DNA of 58,851 nucleotides from JAAYCB01 sp012744395 (GCA_028703175.1 JAQVNJ010000022.1:1-58851); one strand, 5' to 3'. Numbered from the stretch's first letter, positions 24,531 to 33,085 are shown. The notes: generated by a model from the sequence alone, not told the origin. Program-made: numbers and translations.

Positions 24531-25937
24531 ATGGTAATGACCGCGTCTGCGAAACGGGCAATTCAAATTGCCGGCTGGGTCTGGTTGGCCGGCGCGGCCG
24601 CGGCGAGCGAACCGGCTGCCACGGCGCCGCCCTGCCGGATCGAGGTCGTCGAGCAGGGGAGCGGCTGGCCGGTGCCGCTGGTCGAACTGCGTTCGGTGCA
24701 CAACGTGCGGTTGGTGACGGACAACGCGGGCGTGATCGCCCTCGACGCGCCCGAGTTGATGGGCCGCGAGGTCTGGTTCACCGTCAACGGCAACGGGTAC
24801 GAAGCGTCCCAGGACGGCTTCGGCCTTCGCGGCGTGCGGCTCGTGCCCGAGCGCGGCAAGACGCTGCGAGTCGAGTTGGCGCGCACGATCATCGCGCGGC
24901 GGTTGGGGCGGATCACCGGGGCGGGGATTTTCGCGGAGAGCCAACGCCTCGGCGGCGAGGCCGACTGGGAGGAATCGGGCGTGGCCGGCTGCGACAGCGT
25001 GCAGAACGCCGTCTACCGCGGCCGCATGTTCTGGCTCTGGGGGGATACCAGCCTGCTGCGGTATCCGCTGGGCATCTTCCACGCCACGAGCGCCACGACG
25101 CCTGTTCGGCCGCTCGAGGTGTTCGAGCCGCCGATCCGGCTAAAGTACCAGTACTTCGCCGGCGCTCGGGGCGCCCCGCGCGGCGTCGCCGAGATGCCCG
25201 GCGACGGCCCCACCTGGGTCACCGGTTATGCCAGCCTGCCCGACCAGACCGGCCGCGAGCGGCTCGTCGGGCTGTACGCCAAGATCAAGCCGCCGCTGGA
25301 GGCCTACCGCTATGGTCTCTGCGTGTGGAACGACCGTGCGGGCAAGTTCGAGCACTTGAAGGACGTTTGGACGAAGACGGAGGAGACTGCCGAGCCGCCG
25401 CCGATGCCCAAGGGCCACCCGGCGATCTGGGACGACGCGAACGGCACTCGCTGGGTGCTTTTCGGCGATCCGTTGCCGGCGCTGCGCTGCCCGGCCACGT
25501 TCGAGGCCTGGCAAGACCCGACTGCGTGGGAAGTGCTCCGCCGTCAAGACAGCCTGCGCTCCGCGGCGGATTCAAGCCCGGTCAAGCCCCACAGCGGCTC
25601 GATTGCCTTCAGCGGCTGGCGGAAGCGATGGGTCGCGGTTTTCATGCAGTGGTTCGGCAAGCCGTCGGCCCTCGGGGAGTTGTGGTATGCCGAGGCGGAC
25701 CAGCCGACCGGTCCCTGGGGGCCGGCGGTGAAGATCGTCAGCCACGAGAACTACACGTTCTACAACCCGCGGATTCATCCGGAGTTCACCGATCCGGAGT
25801 CGCCGATCCTGCTGTTTGAGGGGACCTACACGATGCAGTTTGCCGATCGGCCCCACCCGGTGCCGCGCTACGACTACAACCAGGTCCTTTACCGGTTGGA
25901 CTTGGACGGCGCGGCGCTGGCTCCGGCCCGCGAATGA
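24531..25937 (+). CDS. Secreted propeller-like protein of unknown function
   Basis: 468-aa exported protein (or 466 from the ATG two codons later). Signal peptide AIQIAGWVWLAGAAAASEPA. Residues 35-130 resemble a carboxypeptidase-regulatory or transthyretin-like beta-sandwich (VPLVELRSVHNVRLVTDNAG). The rest repeats blade-like segments: NAVYRGRMFWLWGDT, GPTWVTGYASL, GHPAIWDDANGTRWVLFGDP, SGSIAFSGWRKRWVAVFMQW and NYTFYNPRIHPEF. This is reminiscent of five-bladed propellers (DUF4185-like or GH43-type folds). No catalytic set can be assigned with confidence. It converges on the AIM24 operon with only 34 bp between stops. Confidence 0.65.
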   Translation: MVMTASAKRAIQIAGWVWLAGAAAASEPAATAPPCRIEVVEQGSGWPVPLVELRSVHNVRLVTDNAGVIALDAPELMGREVWFTVNGNGYEASQDGFGLRGVRLVPERGKTLRVELARTIIARRLGRITGAGIFAESQRLGGEADWEESGVAGCDSVQNAVYRGRMFWLWGDTSLLRYPLGIFHATSATTPVRPLEVFEPPIRLKYQYFAGARGAPRGVAEMPGDGPTWVTGYASLPDQTGRERLVGLYAKIKPPLEAYRYGLCVWNDRAGKFEHLKDVWTKTEETAEPPPMPKGHPAIWDDANGTRWVLFGDPLPALRCPATFEAWQDPTAWEVLRRQDSLRSAADSSPVKPHSGSIAFSGWRKRWVAVFMQWFGKPSALGELWYAEADQPTGPWGPAVKIVSHENYTFYNPRIHPEFTDPESPILLFEGTYTMQFADRPHPVPRYDYNQVLYRLDLDGAALAPARE

Positions 25938-25971
25938 CCACCGGCGTCGAGCCGGGGCGCGTTTCTGCTGG

Positions 25972-26883
25972 TCAGTTGCTTTTTGCCGGGCGGAAGGGAT
26001 TGACCCAGGCCAGGAACGGATGCACGTGGCGCGTCTGGATCCACACCCGGCCCTGCCCGGAGAATCGGCAGACGAGCCCCTCGGCGCCGAAGAACAGGGT
26101 CTTCAAGGTGCCGCCGGCGCGGAGGCCGGGGAGCACGCTGACGCGGTATTGCAGCGTGTCTTCAAAGGCGACGATGTAGCCCGTGTCGACGATGTACTGG
26201 TCGGTCACGTCGACCGGGAGGATCGCGCCGTAGGAATTGAAGAACAGGTCGCCGTTTCCGGACGCCTTGAGCAGGACGAGGCCTTCGCCGCTGAAGAACC
26301 CCTTGGCGCCTTGCCATTTGCCGGTCAGGTCGACGCCTTCGCCGTGGAGCATGAACGCGCCGCGCTGGAGATAGAGGGCGCCCCCCTTGAGCCGGTAGTG
26401 GGCGGCGTCGCCGGGCTGGCCGGCGGCGAAGGTGACCTCGCCCGGAGCACCGGTTGCCGTGAACGTGTTGATGATCAGGCTCTCGCCGCCGAGGGCCCGC
26501 CCCAAAGTCCTCTTCAGCCCGCCCTTGAAGCCGGCTTGGAGCGTGATGCAAGGATCCATCGAGGCCATTGCCGACGGTTCGGCGAAGACCTTCTGCCCCG
26601 GCTGGAGCTTGACCGTGACGAGGGCGAAATCGGGGCGCTGGCTGATCTCGAACTCGAAATCTCCACTGCCGCGGATGTTCTCCGACGACGAAGGCATTCC
26701 GACCGGTCTGGGGGGCGCTGTGGGCGAGAGCGGGGCGGCCGCCTCCGCCTGGGGATCGACCGCCGGCGGGACGGGAATCTCGATCGTTGCACCGCACTGC
26801 TGGCATTTCGCCCGCTTGCCGGCCAGCTCGTCTTTCACGCGGTAATGCTTCTGGCACGATCCGCAGAGGAACTCGATCGTCAT
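25972..26883 (-). CDS. AIM24-family protein with N-terminal zinc ribbon
   Basis: 303 aa from the ATG at 26883 (AGGTGG 5 nt upstream; a GTG three codons earlier is also open). It starts with a zinc ribbon, FLCGSCQKHYRVKDELAGK then KCQQCG (C7, C10, C27, C30), the planctomycete-style short ribbon. A Pro/Ala linker (about 35-75) leads to a full AIM24/TIGR00266 domain (about 85-300) with GLDGSLHH-type and GLVCRFSGQGRVWIQTRH segments. AIM24 folds are beta-rich and trimeric; the yeast member supports mitochondrial inner-membrane organisation, and bacterial roles are unknown. Last gene of the M48-AIM24 run, 15 bp after its paralogue. Confidence 0.85.
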   Translation of the reverse strand: MTIEFLCGSCQKHYRVKDELAGKRAKCQQCGATIEIPVPPAVDPQAEAAAPLSPTAPPRPVGMPSSSENIRGSGDFEFEISQRPDFALVTVKLQPGQKVFAEPSAMASMDPCITLQAGFKGGLKRTLGRALGGESLIINTFTATGAPGEVTFAAGQPGDAAHYRLKGGALYLQRGAFMLHGEGVDLTGKWQGAKGFFSGEGLVLLKASGNGDLFFNSYGAILPVDVTDQYIVDTGYIVAFEDTLQYRVSVLPGLRAGGTLKTLFFGAEGLVCRFSGQGRVWIQTRHVHPFLAWVNPFRPAKSN

Positions 26884-26898
26884 CTCCGCCACCTGGGG

Positions 26899-27582
26899 CT
26901 AGCGAGGTTTCAGTTTGGGGCCGAGGAGTTTTCCGAAATTGGGCGGGTTGTGGGTCTGGCAATAGAGCCTCCCCTGCCCGCTGAACTTGCAGACCAGCCC
27001 TTCGCCGCCGAGGAAGCTCCCCACAAGGCTCTTGCTGGCCTTGCCGATGTGGAACTGGAGCGTGTCCTCAAACGCCACGATGTGCCCCGTGTCGACGACG
27101 TACTCGCCGGCCACATCGACCGGGTAGATCGCGCCGAAACTGTTCAGGAACAGGTCGCCCGACCCGCTGCACTTGACCCAGAACATCCGTTCGCCGCTGA
27201 ACAGGGCCTTGCCCAGCCCCTGCCAGGTGGCGTCGATGTCGATACCGATCCCCGAGGCGAGCCAGCTTGACCCCTGGACGACGACGGTGCCTCCCTTCAT
27301 CGGGTGGTGGATGATGTCGCCGAGCAGGCCCGGCCCGATGATTAGCGTCTGGTTGGGCGCGGTGGCCGTGAAATGGTTGAGAAACAGGTTCTCGCCGGCG
27401 AGAATCCGTTTGAGTCCCTTGATCAGCCCGCCGCCGCCCCCTTTCTTTCGCGAGGTGGTCTCGACGGTAAACCCGGCGGACATGGCGATCATCGCGCCGA
27501 CTTCGCAGGTCACCGATTCGCCGGCATCGAGCGTCAACTTCGCAGCGGATGCCGCGGGCCGAGAGAGGATTTCGTATTGCAT
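26899..27582 (-). CDS. AIM24-family protein (TIGR00266 type)
   Basis: 227-aa protein that is almost only the AIM24 domain: MQYEILSRPAASAAKLTLDA at the start, GAMIAMSAGFTVETTSRKKG, GENLFLNHFTAT, GDIIHHPMKGGTVVVQGSSW, SGERMFWVKCSGSGDLFLNS and GLVCKFSGQGRLYCQTHNP near the end. This is the best match to the classic bacterial family of the three paralogues here. No signal peptide or membrane helix. It is 15 bp upstream of the zinc-ribbon paralogue and 124 bp downstream of the third, all on the same strand. Confidence 0.88.
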   Translation of the reverse strand: MQYEILSRPAASAAKLTLDAGESVTCEVGAMIAMSAGFTVETTSRKKGGGGGLIKGLKRILAGENLFLNHFTATAPNQTLIIGPGLLGDIIHHPMKGGTVVVQGSSWLASGIGIDIDATWQGLGKALFSGERMFWVKCSGSGDLFLNSFGAIYPVDVAGEYVVDTGHIVAFEDTLQFHIGKASKSLVGSFLGGEGLVCKFSGQGRLYCQTHNPPNFGKLLGPKLKPR

Positions 27583-27706
27583 GGCGGGTGGGCCGAACGG
27601 GGGTGGAGTGCCGGTGGTCAGCCGATTGTCGCACGGTAAACGGAATCAAGTCCGTTTTGTGGATGGTTGTCGATTTGTGTTAAGGAAGCGCCGGGATGCG
27701 CCTGGT

Positions 27707-28363
27707 TCAATACAGGTGCGAATTGGCCCAGGCGGCCAGGCCGCCGAACGACCGCGACTGCATATAAATCCGGCCGGGTCCGCCGACGCGCGTCACCAGG
27801 CCCTCGCCGCTGAAGAAGCTCGTGAAAACGCCGCCCGCCATGCCGATGCGAATCCGGATCGAGGGTTCGTAGGCCACCAGGTGGCCCGAGTCGACGATGT
27901 ACTCCTCGCCGATCTCGCGGGTGAAGATGCCGCCATAGGCGCCGAACCAGACATGGCCGCTGCCGCTGACCTTGAGCCGGAAGAGGCCCTCGCGGGCGAT
28001 GAAGCTCCGCCAGCCCGCCCAGCCCAGCCCCAGCTTCACGCCCGGCTCGCAGGCAAGGAACGCCCCCGGCTGCAAGAAGAGGGTGTTGCCCTTCAGTTCG
28101 ATGCACTCGATATCACCCGGGAAAGGCTGGGTCAGAACCAGTTCCCCTTCCGAATCGGTGGAGAACTCGTTGACGAACAGCGACTCGCCGCCGAAGACCC
28201 GCTTGAGCACCGCCTTGGCGAACCCGCCGTTCCAGCGCGTCTTGATCTCGATCGCCGCGCTCATGCTGGCCATCGCGTCGGCCTCGGCGATCAGACGATC
28301 GCCCCGCGCCAGCTGGAGACGAAGATTGGCGAACGACGGCTTGTTGCGGATTTCCGCTTCCAT
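27707..28363 (-). CDS. AIM24-family protein, third paralogue
   Basis: 218 aa. Two adjacent ATGs are possible (28366 and 28363); the second is better spaced from GGGAG. The order of segments equals the other two copies: GDRLIAEADAMASMSAAIEI, GGESLFVNEFSTDS, GDIECIELKGNTLFLQPGAF, GLFRLKVSGSGHVWFGAYGG and GEEYIVDSGHLVAYEPSIRI. The identity to its neighbours is low enough that the duplication is old. It begins 49 bp after the M48 protease gene, the first gene of the presumed operon. Confidence 0.85.
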   Translation of the reverse strand: MEAEIRNKPSFANLRLQLARGDRLIAEADAMASMSAAIEIKTRWNGGFAKAVLKRVFGGESLFVNEFSTDSEGELVLTQPFPGDIECIELKGNTLFLQPGAFLACEPGVKLGLGWAGWRSFIAREGLFRLKVSGSGHVWFGAYGGIFTREIGEEYIVDSGHLVAYEPSIRIRIGMAGGVFTSFFSGEGLVTRVGGPGRIYMQSRSFGGLAAWANSHLY

Positions 28364-28412
28364 CATCGATCTCCCACGGCAATCGGCCCCGGCTGGGCCG
28401 TTGGTGTTCCTG

Positions 28413-29546
28413 CTATTCCACTTGGCCGCCGCCCGCCGCCCGCCGCCGCACCTCGGCCCAATCGACGGCGAGCGGTTGATAGGACGGCTCGCCGAGCGCG
28501 GCGAGCCGGCCGCGGATCTGGGCGATTCTCGCCTGGTTCTGCGGATGGGTGCTGATCCACGAGACGGCGCTCGGCAGATCGCCCTGCTCCCGGTCGAGGA
28601 CTTCAAAAAACCTGGCCAGCCCCGCCGGGTCGATCCCCGCGGCATGGAGCATGCGGATCGCCTCCTCGTCGGCGGCCATCTCCTGCCGGCGGCTGTAGCT
28701 GTTGACCGACGCCAGGGTGAACAGCTCCGCGCCGAAAGCCACCAGCCCCTGCGTGTCGCCGACGAGGATTTGGACGGCGGTGACGATGCCCACCGAATCG
28801 GCGATCCGCTCCAGGCCGTGCCGCGCGGTGACGTGGGCCATTTCGTGCCCGATCACCCCGGCCACCTCTTCGGCGCCCGCGGCCTTGCCGATCAAGCCGG
28901 TATAGACCACGATCGGCCCGCCGGGCAGGGCAAAGGCGTTGACGATCGGCGCGTCGACCACGCGGAGCCGGAACTCGAGCCCGGAGACGGCGGCGTGCGG
29001 CGCCAGCCGATCGACGATCGCTTGCAGCGCGCCGACGACCAGCGGGTCGTGAACCTCCGGGCCTCCGAGGTCCATCGATTTCAGGGCCAGTTCGCCGATC
29101 TTCTCGTCCAGGGCGACCGGCATCGCGTGGACGGCGGCTCGGGCGGCGACGCGGACGCCCCAGAAGCCGGCCACCAGCAGAGCGGCGATCCCCAGGGCCA
29201 ACGAAGCGGCGATCCACCACCCGCGGCGGCTCTCGCGGCGGCGAGCCGCGAGAAGCTCGCCAAGCGATTCGGAAAGCAGCCCGCCGGAGGCCCGCGAAAG
29301 CGCATCGGCGAAGGTGCGTTCCTCGCAGAAGATCGTCAGGCTGCGGTCCCGATTGCGGCAGAAGATCATTCTCCCGCTGGCTCCACCGATTTCGAGCCGG
29401 CACTCCGCATAGGGGAGAAGAAACTCCGCGCCGTCGGGAGTGCGAGCGCGGACACCAGCGACGGAAAGCTCGATCTCGGCCCCTGCCCGGCCGTCATCGA
29501 TCCTCTCGCTGAAGACACCACCAGGAAATGTCGCTTCGCCGGTCAT
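28413..29546 (-). CDS. Membrane-anchored M48 metallopeptidase
   Basis: 377-aa zinc protease. Residues 1-105 form a small N-terminal domain of a type often preceding M48 (GVFSERIDDGRAGAEIEL). A single membrane helix at about 111-130 follows, then the peptidase. Zinc ligands are His234 and His238 in GHEMAHVTARHG, with catalytic Glu235 and the third ligand Glu289 in QEMAADEEA. The C-terminal STHPQNQARI is the usual M48 end motif. It resembles Oma1/LoiP/BepA-type quality-control proteases. It heads an operon with three AIM24 genes; in mitochondria both Oma1 and Aim24 act at the inner membrane, so a shared role in membrane integrity is a reasonable inference. Confidence 0.9.
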   Translation of the reverse strand: MTGEATFPGGVFSERIDDGRAGAEIELSVAGVRARTPDGAEFLLPYAECRLEIGGASGRMIFCRNRDRSLTIFCEERTFADALSRASGGLLSESLGELLAARRRESRRGWWIAASLALGIAALLVAGFWGVRVAARAAVHAMPVALDEKIGELALKSMDLGGPEVHDPLVVGALQAIVDRLAPHAAVSGLEFRLRVVDAPIVNAFALPGGPIVVYTGLIGKAAGAEEVAGVIGHEMAHVTARHGLERIADSVGIVTAVQILVGDTQGLVAFGAELFTLASVNSYSRRQEMAADEEAIRMLHAAGIDPAGLARFFEVLDREQGDLPSAVSWISTHPQNQARIAQIRGRLAALGEPSYQPLAVDWAEVRRRAAGGGQVE

Positions 29547-30184
29547 TGGCGTGGAATGGAAAAGCCGTCAGGCGCGAGCGGTCAGGGTCCAGGCAGCAGG
29601 TTACTGCTCGCGGCAGTCGAGGAATCGTCCGGTTCCAGCGAGTTGACTGTCCGCGCCCGCTGCCTCGCGGTCGAAACCGCCGATATGGGCTCGACGCGTG
29701 CCCCGCCGAATTCCCTTTCTTTCTGCTTGCGTTATAATTGTGCCGGCTGGCCGGTTCGTCAAGGGACCGGGTGGATTTTTCTAGTCTGGTCGGCTGTACT
29801 TGTCATGCCTGGCCGTGACGCCGGTGAAGAGAAAGACTTCCGACCCGGTTTTGCGGCCCGTCCCTTCGGGACGAGACGAAAAAACGAGTTGGGCATGGCG
29901 AGGTGAAAACCGTAGCCGCCAGCAGCCCGCACTGTTTACAGTGCCACCAAAAGACAACCGTGGAACAAAAACGGCCAAACCAGAATAGACCAGTTTTCAC
30001 CTCCCCACGTGGCGCCTGTCGCGGCCACGCGCCCCAGCGGCCGTGCTTGTCGCGGCGTTGGGGTGGAGCCAAGGGGGGGTGGCTCCCTGTGAACGATTAT
30101 GAGAAAGCAAGGTCTACGAACCACTGCATTTCGCCAGGGGGATATGTTTAGCCAGTCTGGCTTGCGTGCGTCGCCCCGAGGTTC
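29547..30184. other. 638-bp gene-free region with inverted repeats
   Basis: Between the M48 gene start and the end of the SUMF1 lipoprotein gene. The part at 29800-30010 is less GC-rich than its surroundings and is full of symmetric elements: an 11-bp inverted repeat gaggtgaaaac / gttttcacctc (29900-29910 and 29993-30003), a hairpin cgtccc-ttc-gggacg (29859-29873) and the near-palindrome actgtttacagt (29931-29942). No ORF with coding character spans it. It could be a small RNA or the scar of a small mobile element. Confidence 0.5.
29734..29762 (-). promoter_or_regulatory. Candidate promoter of the M48-AIM24 operon
   Basis: On the minus strand, TTGACG (29762-29757, 5/6), a 17-nt spacer, then AATTAT (29739-29734, 4/6). 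It lies about 190 bp upstream of the M48 ATG in an AT-rich patch. The patch also reads TATAAT on the + strand, so direction is inferred from the gene. Confidence 0.4.
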
Positions 30185-31057
30185 TTATTTCGCCCGTCGG
30201 ACGCAGCGAAAACCATAGTCGTCCGACGCCACGCAGGCATCGGTGAAGCCCGGCTCGTCGCAATAGCGGGCCCAACTCGTGCAGGTCTCGGCCGAACCGG
30301 AGAACGCGCCGCCGCGAAGCACGGTCTTCTCGCCGGTGGACGGCCCGCGCGGATCGCTGCGCGGCTCCGCGGAGTACGCGTCGACCGCATACCAGTCGTT
30401 GCACCACTCGCGGACGTTTCCGGCCATGTCGTAGAGGCCGAAGGCATTCGGCTGTTTCTCTCCGACCGGGTGATGCTTGCGCCGGGCATTCTCGCGGAAC
30501 CAGGCGAAGTCGCCGAGCTGCTCCGCGCCGCCTTCGAAGTAGTAGTCGCCGCTGCTTCCCGCGCGGCAGGCGTACTCCCACTCGGCCTCGGTCGGCAGAC
30601 GGTAGCCGTCGGCGGCGAAATCGCAGGCCCGCGTGGCCAGGTCGTAGCACGGCGTCAGCCCCTCGGCGGCGGACCGGGCGTTGCAGAACTTCAGCGCGTC
30701 GGTCCAACGGACCCGTTCCACGGGGTTCTTCTCGCCCGTTCGCCGCGCAGGGTTTTGCCCCATCAGCCGCTGGTAGAGATCCTGCGTCACCTCGTAGCAG
30801 TCCATGTAGAAGGGGCTGATCGTCACCTCGTGGGGCGGACCGGCGTCGCGCTGGGCCTGGCTACCCATCGTGAAGCGGCCGCCGGGAACCAGCACCATCT
30901 CGGCGCCGCTCGGCGTGACGATCTCGGCCGGCAACTCGGCCGCTGGCGATTCGTTCGGGTGCGGCGGGCCGCCGGGCGCGGCCTGCCGCCGCTCGACGCA
31001 GCCGCACGCCGCCGCGAGCGCCACAACAAGAGTCAACGCAGAGGATCCTGGTCGCAT
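30185..31057 (-). CDS. SUMF1 (FGE-sulfatase) domain lipoprotein
   Basis: 290 aa with a lipoprotein-type signal (MRPGSSALTLVVALAAAC-GC). A linker follows, then a full SUMF1/FGE-sulfatase domain from about residue 50: MVLVPGGRFTMGS, EVTQDLYQRLMG, GYRLPTEAEWEYACRAG, NAFGLYDMAGNVREWCNDW, LRGGAF and ending YGFRCVRRAK. The CTSWARYC stretch near 259-266 has two cysteines, but in a different setting from the copper-binding pair of true formylglycine-generating enzymes, so catalysis is doubtful; many such domains are ligand-binding. It is the last gene of the minus-strand run that starts at 38833, and a paralogue of the N-terminal part of the 37805 gene. Confidence 0.85.
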   Translation of the reverse strand: MRPGSSALTLVVALAAACGCVERRQAAPGGPPHPNESPAAELPAEIVTPSGAEMVLVPGGRFTMGSQAQRDAGPPHEVTISPFYMDCYEVTQDLYQRLMGQNPARRTGEKNPVERVRWTDALKFCNARSAAEGLTPCYDLATRACDFAADGYRLPTEAEWEYACRAGSSGDYYFEGGAEQLGDFAWFRENARRKHHPVGEKQPNAFGLYDMAGNVREWCNDWYAVDAYSAEPRSDPRGPSTGEKTVLRGGAFSGSAETCTSWARYCDEPGFTDACVASDDYGFRCVRRAK

Positions 31058-31239
31058 GGTTTGTTCTACCTCGTATCCATCAGGTTTGGCGGCGAAACGC
31101 TCTCGCTGAATGCCATCAAAAAAATCGGCTCGCCGCCAGCATCGAACGCTCCCCTCCGGCCCCTCCGGGGGCGAGCACTCCTCGCGGACTGGCCTGGCGG
31201 ACGCCAGGCGGAGAGGCCGGGCCCGCCCGGCACGCCTCC

Positions 31240-33036
31240 TCACGGCGCGCCCGGATTGCTCTTGGGCAGGTACTTGCGGCATGGCTCCCACCAGGTCGGC
31301 TTGCGGAGAATGCCGCGGCAGTCGTCGATCATTCTTTCCGCCACCCGAACGTGGTCGGGCGAACGCGCGCCCATCCATGCGGCCTCTTCCATGAGCCGGA
31401 TCGCGGCCACGCTCAGGTTGCGTGCCAGGTCGTCTTGCGTCCCCGCGACGGAGCGGCACTTCTGGGTCAGTTTCTTGGCCAGCGCGAGATTCTCTTCCCT
31501 GTCGCCGGCCGAGAGCGTCTTCAGCTGCTCGGTCCAATCGCGGACCTCGCCGAGCGACGTCTTGGGCAGCTCGGCGGCGACCTCGCGAATCTCCGCGAGA
31601 ATCTCCTCGCAGGGCTCGAGGTCGGCCGCCACGGCCGGCCGCCCCGCCGTTTCCGTCTTCAACCATTTCTCCATCGCGGCGGCGAACCGCTCGAACTCGA
31701 AAACCCGCTCGCGGATCAGGCGGATGAATGTCGACACGTCGTCGGCGTACTGCTTGATTTCCTCCCGCGCCGGCGCGCTGGCTTCCTTGGCAAAGTAGGC
31801 TTCGATCTTGGCCGTCATCGCGCAGACGGCGTTGCGGTGTTCCAGCAGGACTTGCTCCTGCGTGCCGTCGAAATCCAGCAACTGGTCGGCCTCCGCTTCG
31901 CCCAGCGACTCCTGCATCACGGCGACCGGAGAGAGCGGCGCGCCGCCCTGCCCGTACGTGTCGAGAAAGTAAACGAGCAGCATCCCCTTGGGCGGGAATT
32001 TCTTTTCGAAGTGAACCATCGTCCGGTCGCCATCGAACCAAACGGGATATTCGAACCAACCGCGAATGCAGCGCCCCCACAGCTTCTGCTTCTCGCTGAG
32101 GAAATAGAACGGAAAGCCGTAGCCATCCGAGTCGATGAAGAACCGGCCGATCCAGCGGGCGTCGAAAGGCCGCCGCCAGCCGATCGCCGTATGGGTCTCC
32201 AGGTACGCGTCGCGGAGCGGTTCCTCGTGCCAGATGCCCGGCTGATCGAGAAAGGCCACGTAAAAGCTCTTGCCATCGGTGTCGATCGCCAGCGACTCGA
32301 TCGTGGGGCGGTCGCCCTGCTCGCCGACGGCGAGCCGGACCAATTGGTTGCCGCGCGGCCAGACTCCGACCAGCATCCCGTCGCCCCCCGCTCCAAGCCC
32401 GACCACCATGCCGAGCGATGGCACGTAGGCCTGGCCGTCAACGAAAACCTGCGGACGGGCCTGGAGACCCATCCCACGAGAAGGATCGTAGAGCAAGTCG
32501 GTGCCGACCAGCGAGGGCGCCAGGGCATAGCGGAGCGGACTGCGGACCGTGACGGTCGCTCCCGGCGGCTGCCGGATTTCGAGGATTCCATCCGGCGAGA
32601 GCGCAATCGTGTGTGCCTGCTCTCCGCCCGGAACGCCGATTTCAACGGCCACCCCTTGCCGCGGATCGGCCACGAGTTGGAAACGCGCCGGCCCGGCCGC
32701 CCGGCTGAGGGCAATCTCGCCGCGGCGCGTCAATCGCCCCGCGCGGCGCGTCCAGAAGGTCAAGTTCCCCCGGTCGGGCGAAAGGGCAACGCAAGCCGTT
32801 TCCGCCTCCAGCAACGGATATCCCGAAAGCGGCCTGGGCAGCGCGCCCGGCAGCCGCTCCAGGGGAGCGCCGAGCGGCGCTGGGTTGCCGCTGAACGGAG
32901 CGGGCAGAATCCGCACGGCGACACCCTGCCGGGGCGCTTCCGCGGGCGCGGCCGCCTCGGCCAAACGCCATCCGCCGCCCAGCAGAATCGCCAGCGGCCC
33001 AGCCGCCGCCAGAATGCGAAGAATCCGAACGTCCAT
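31240..33036 (-). CDS. Unknown secreted protein, 598 aa
   Basis: Not recognised. The ATG at 33036 has GGGAG 8 nt upstream and opens a signal peptide (MDVRILRILAAAGPLAILLGGGWRLAEAA). Residues about 40-350 are beta-rich with many short Gly turns, as in a propeller or beta-sandwich. Residues about 400-598 are charged and helical, probably a coiled-coil or helical bundle with four scattered cysteines. An aromatic-rich segment in between (WIGRFFIDSDGYGFPFYFLS) may bind a ligand. It sits between an SGNH/MBOAT acylation pair and a SUMF1 lipoprotein, all exported or membrane-bound, suggesting a shared envelope task. Confidence 0.65.
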   Translation of the reverse strand: MDVRILRILAAAGPLAILLGGGWRLAEAAAPAEAPRQGVAVRILPAPFSGNPAPLGAPLERLPGALPRPLSGYPLLEAETACVALSPDRGNLTFWTRRAGRLTRRGEIALSRAAGPARFQLVADPRQGVAVEIGVPGGEQAHTIALSPDGILEIRQPPGATVTVRSPLRYALAPSLVGTDLLYDPSRGMGLQARPQVFVDGQAYVPSLGMVVGLGAGGDGMLVGVWPRGNQLVRLAVGEQGDRPTIESLAIDTDGKSFYVAFLDQPGIWHEEPLRDAYLETHTAIGWRRPFDARWIGRFFIDSDGYGFPFYFLSEKQKLWGRCIRGWFEYPVWFDGDRTMVHFEKKFPPKGMLLVYFLDTYGQGGAPLSPVAVMQESLGEAEADQLLDFDGTQEQVLLEHRNAVCAMTAKIEAYFAKEASAPAREEIKQYADDVSTFIRLIRERVFEFERFAAAMEKWLKTETAGRPAVAADLEPCEEILAEIREVAAELPKTSLGEVRDWTEQLKTLSAGDREENLALAKKLTQKCRSVAGTQDDLARNLSVAAIRLMEEAAWMGARSPDHVRVAERMIDDCRGILRKPTWWEPCRKYLPKSNPGAP

Positions 33037-33061
33037 TGTCGTAGCTCCCAAACGTGTCAAA

Positions 33062-33085
33062 AGCTATCAGCTATCAGCTATCAGC
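33062..33085. repeat. Intergenic heptamer repeat (AGCTATC)x3
   Basis: Three perfect head-to-tail copies of AGCTATC plus AGC, in the 99-bp gap between the unknown protein and the SGNH gene. One of three sites in the window with different 7-bp repeats. Confidence 0.85.

Noticed and set aside
29900..30003. Partial resemblance to a cobalamin riboswitch core (ggtgaaaac, later cccgcactgt)
   Set aside because: The B12-box region (CAGG..ACCTGCC type) is missing, the spacing is off, and no gene follows on the + strand.
30185..31057. True formylglycine-generating enzyme
   Set aside because: The paired active-site cysteines in their usual context are not present, and no sulfatase gene is nearby; called a SUMF1-domain lipoprotein instead.
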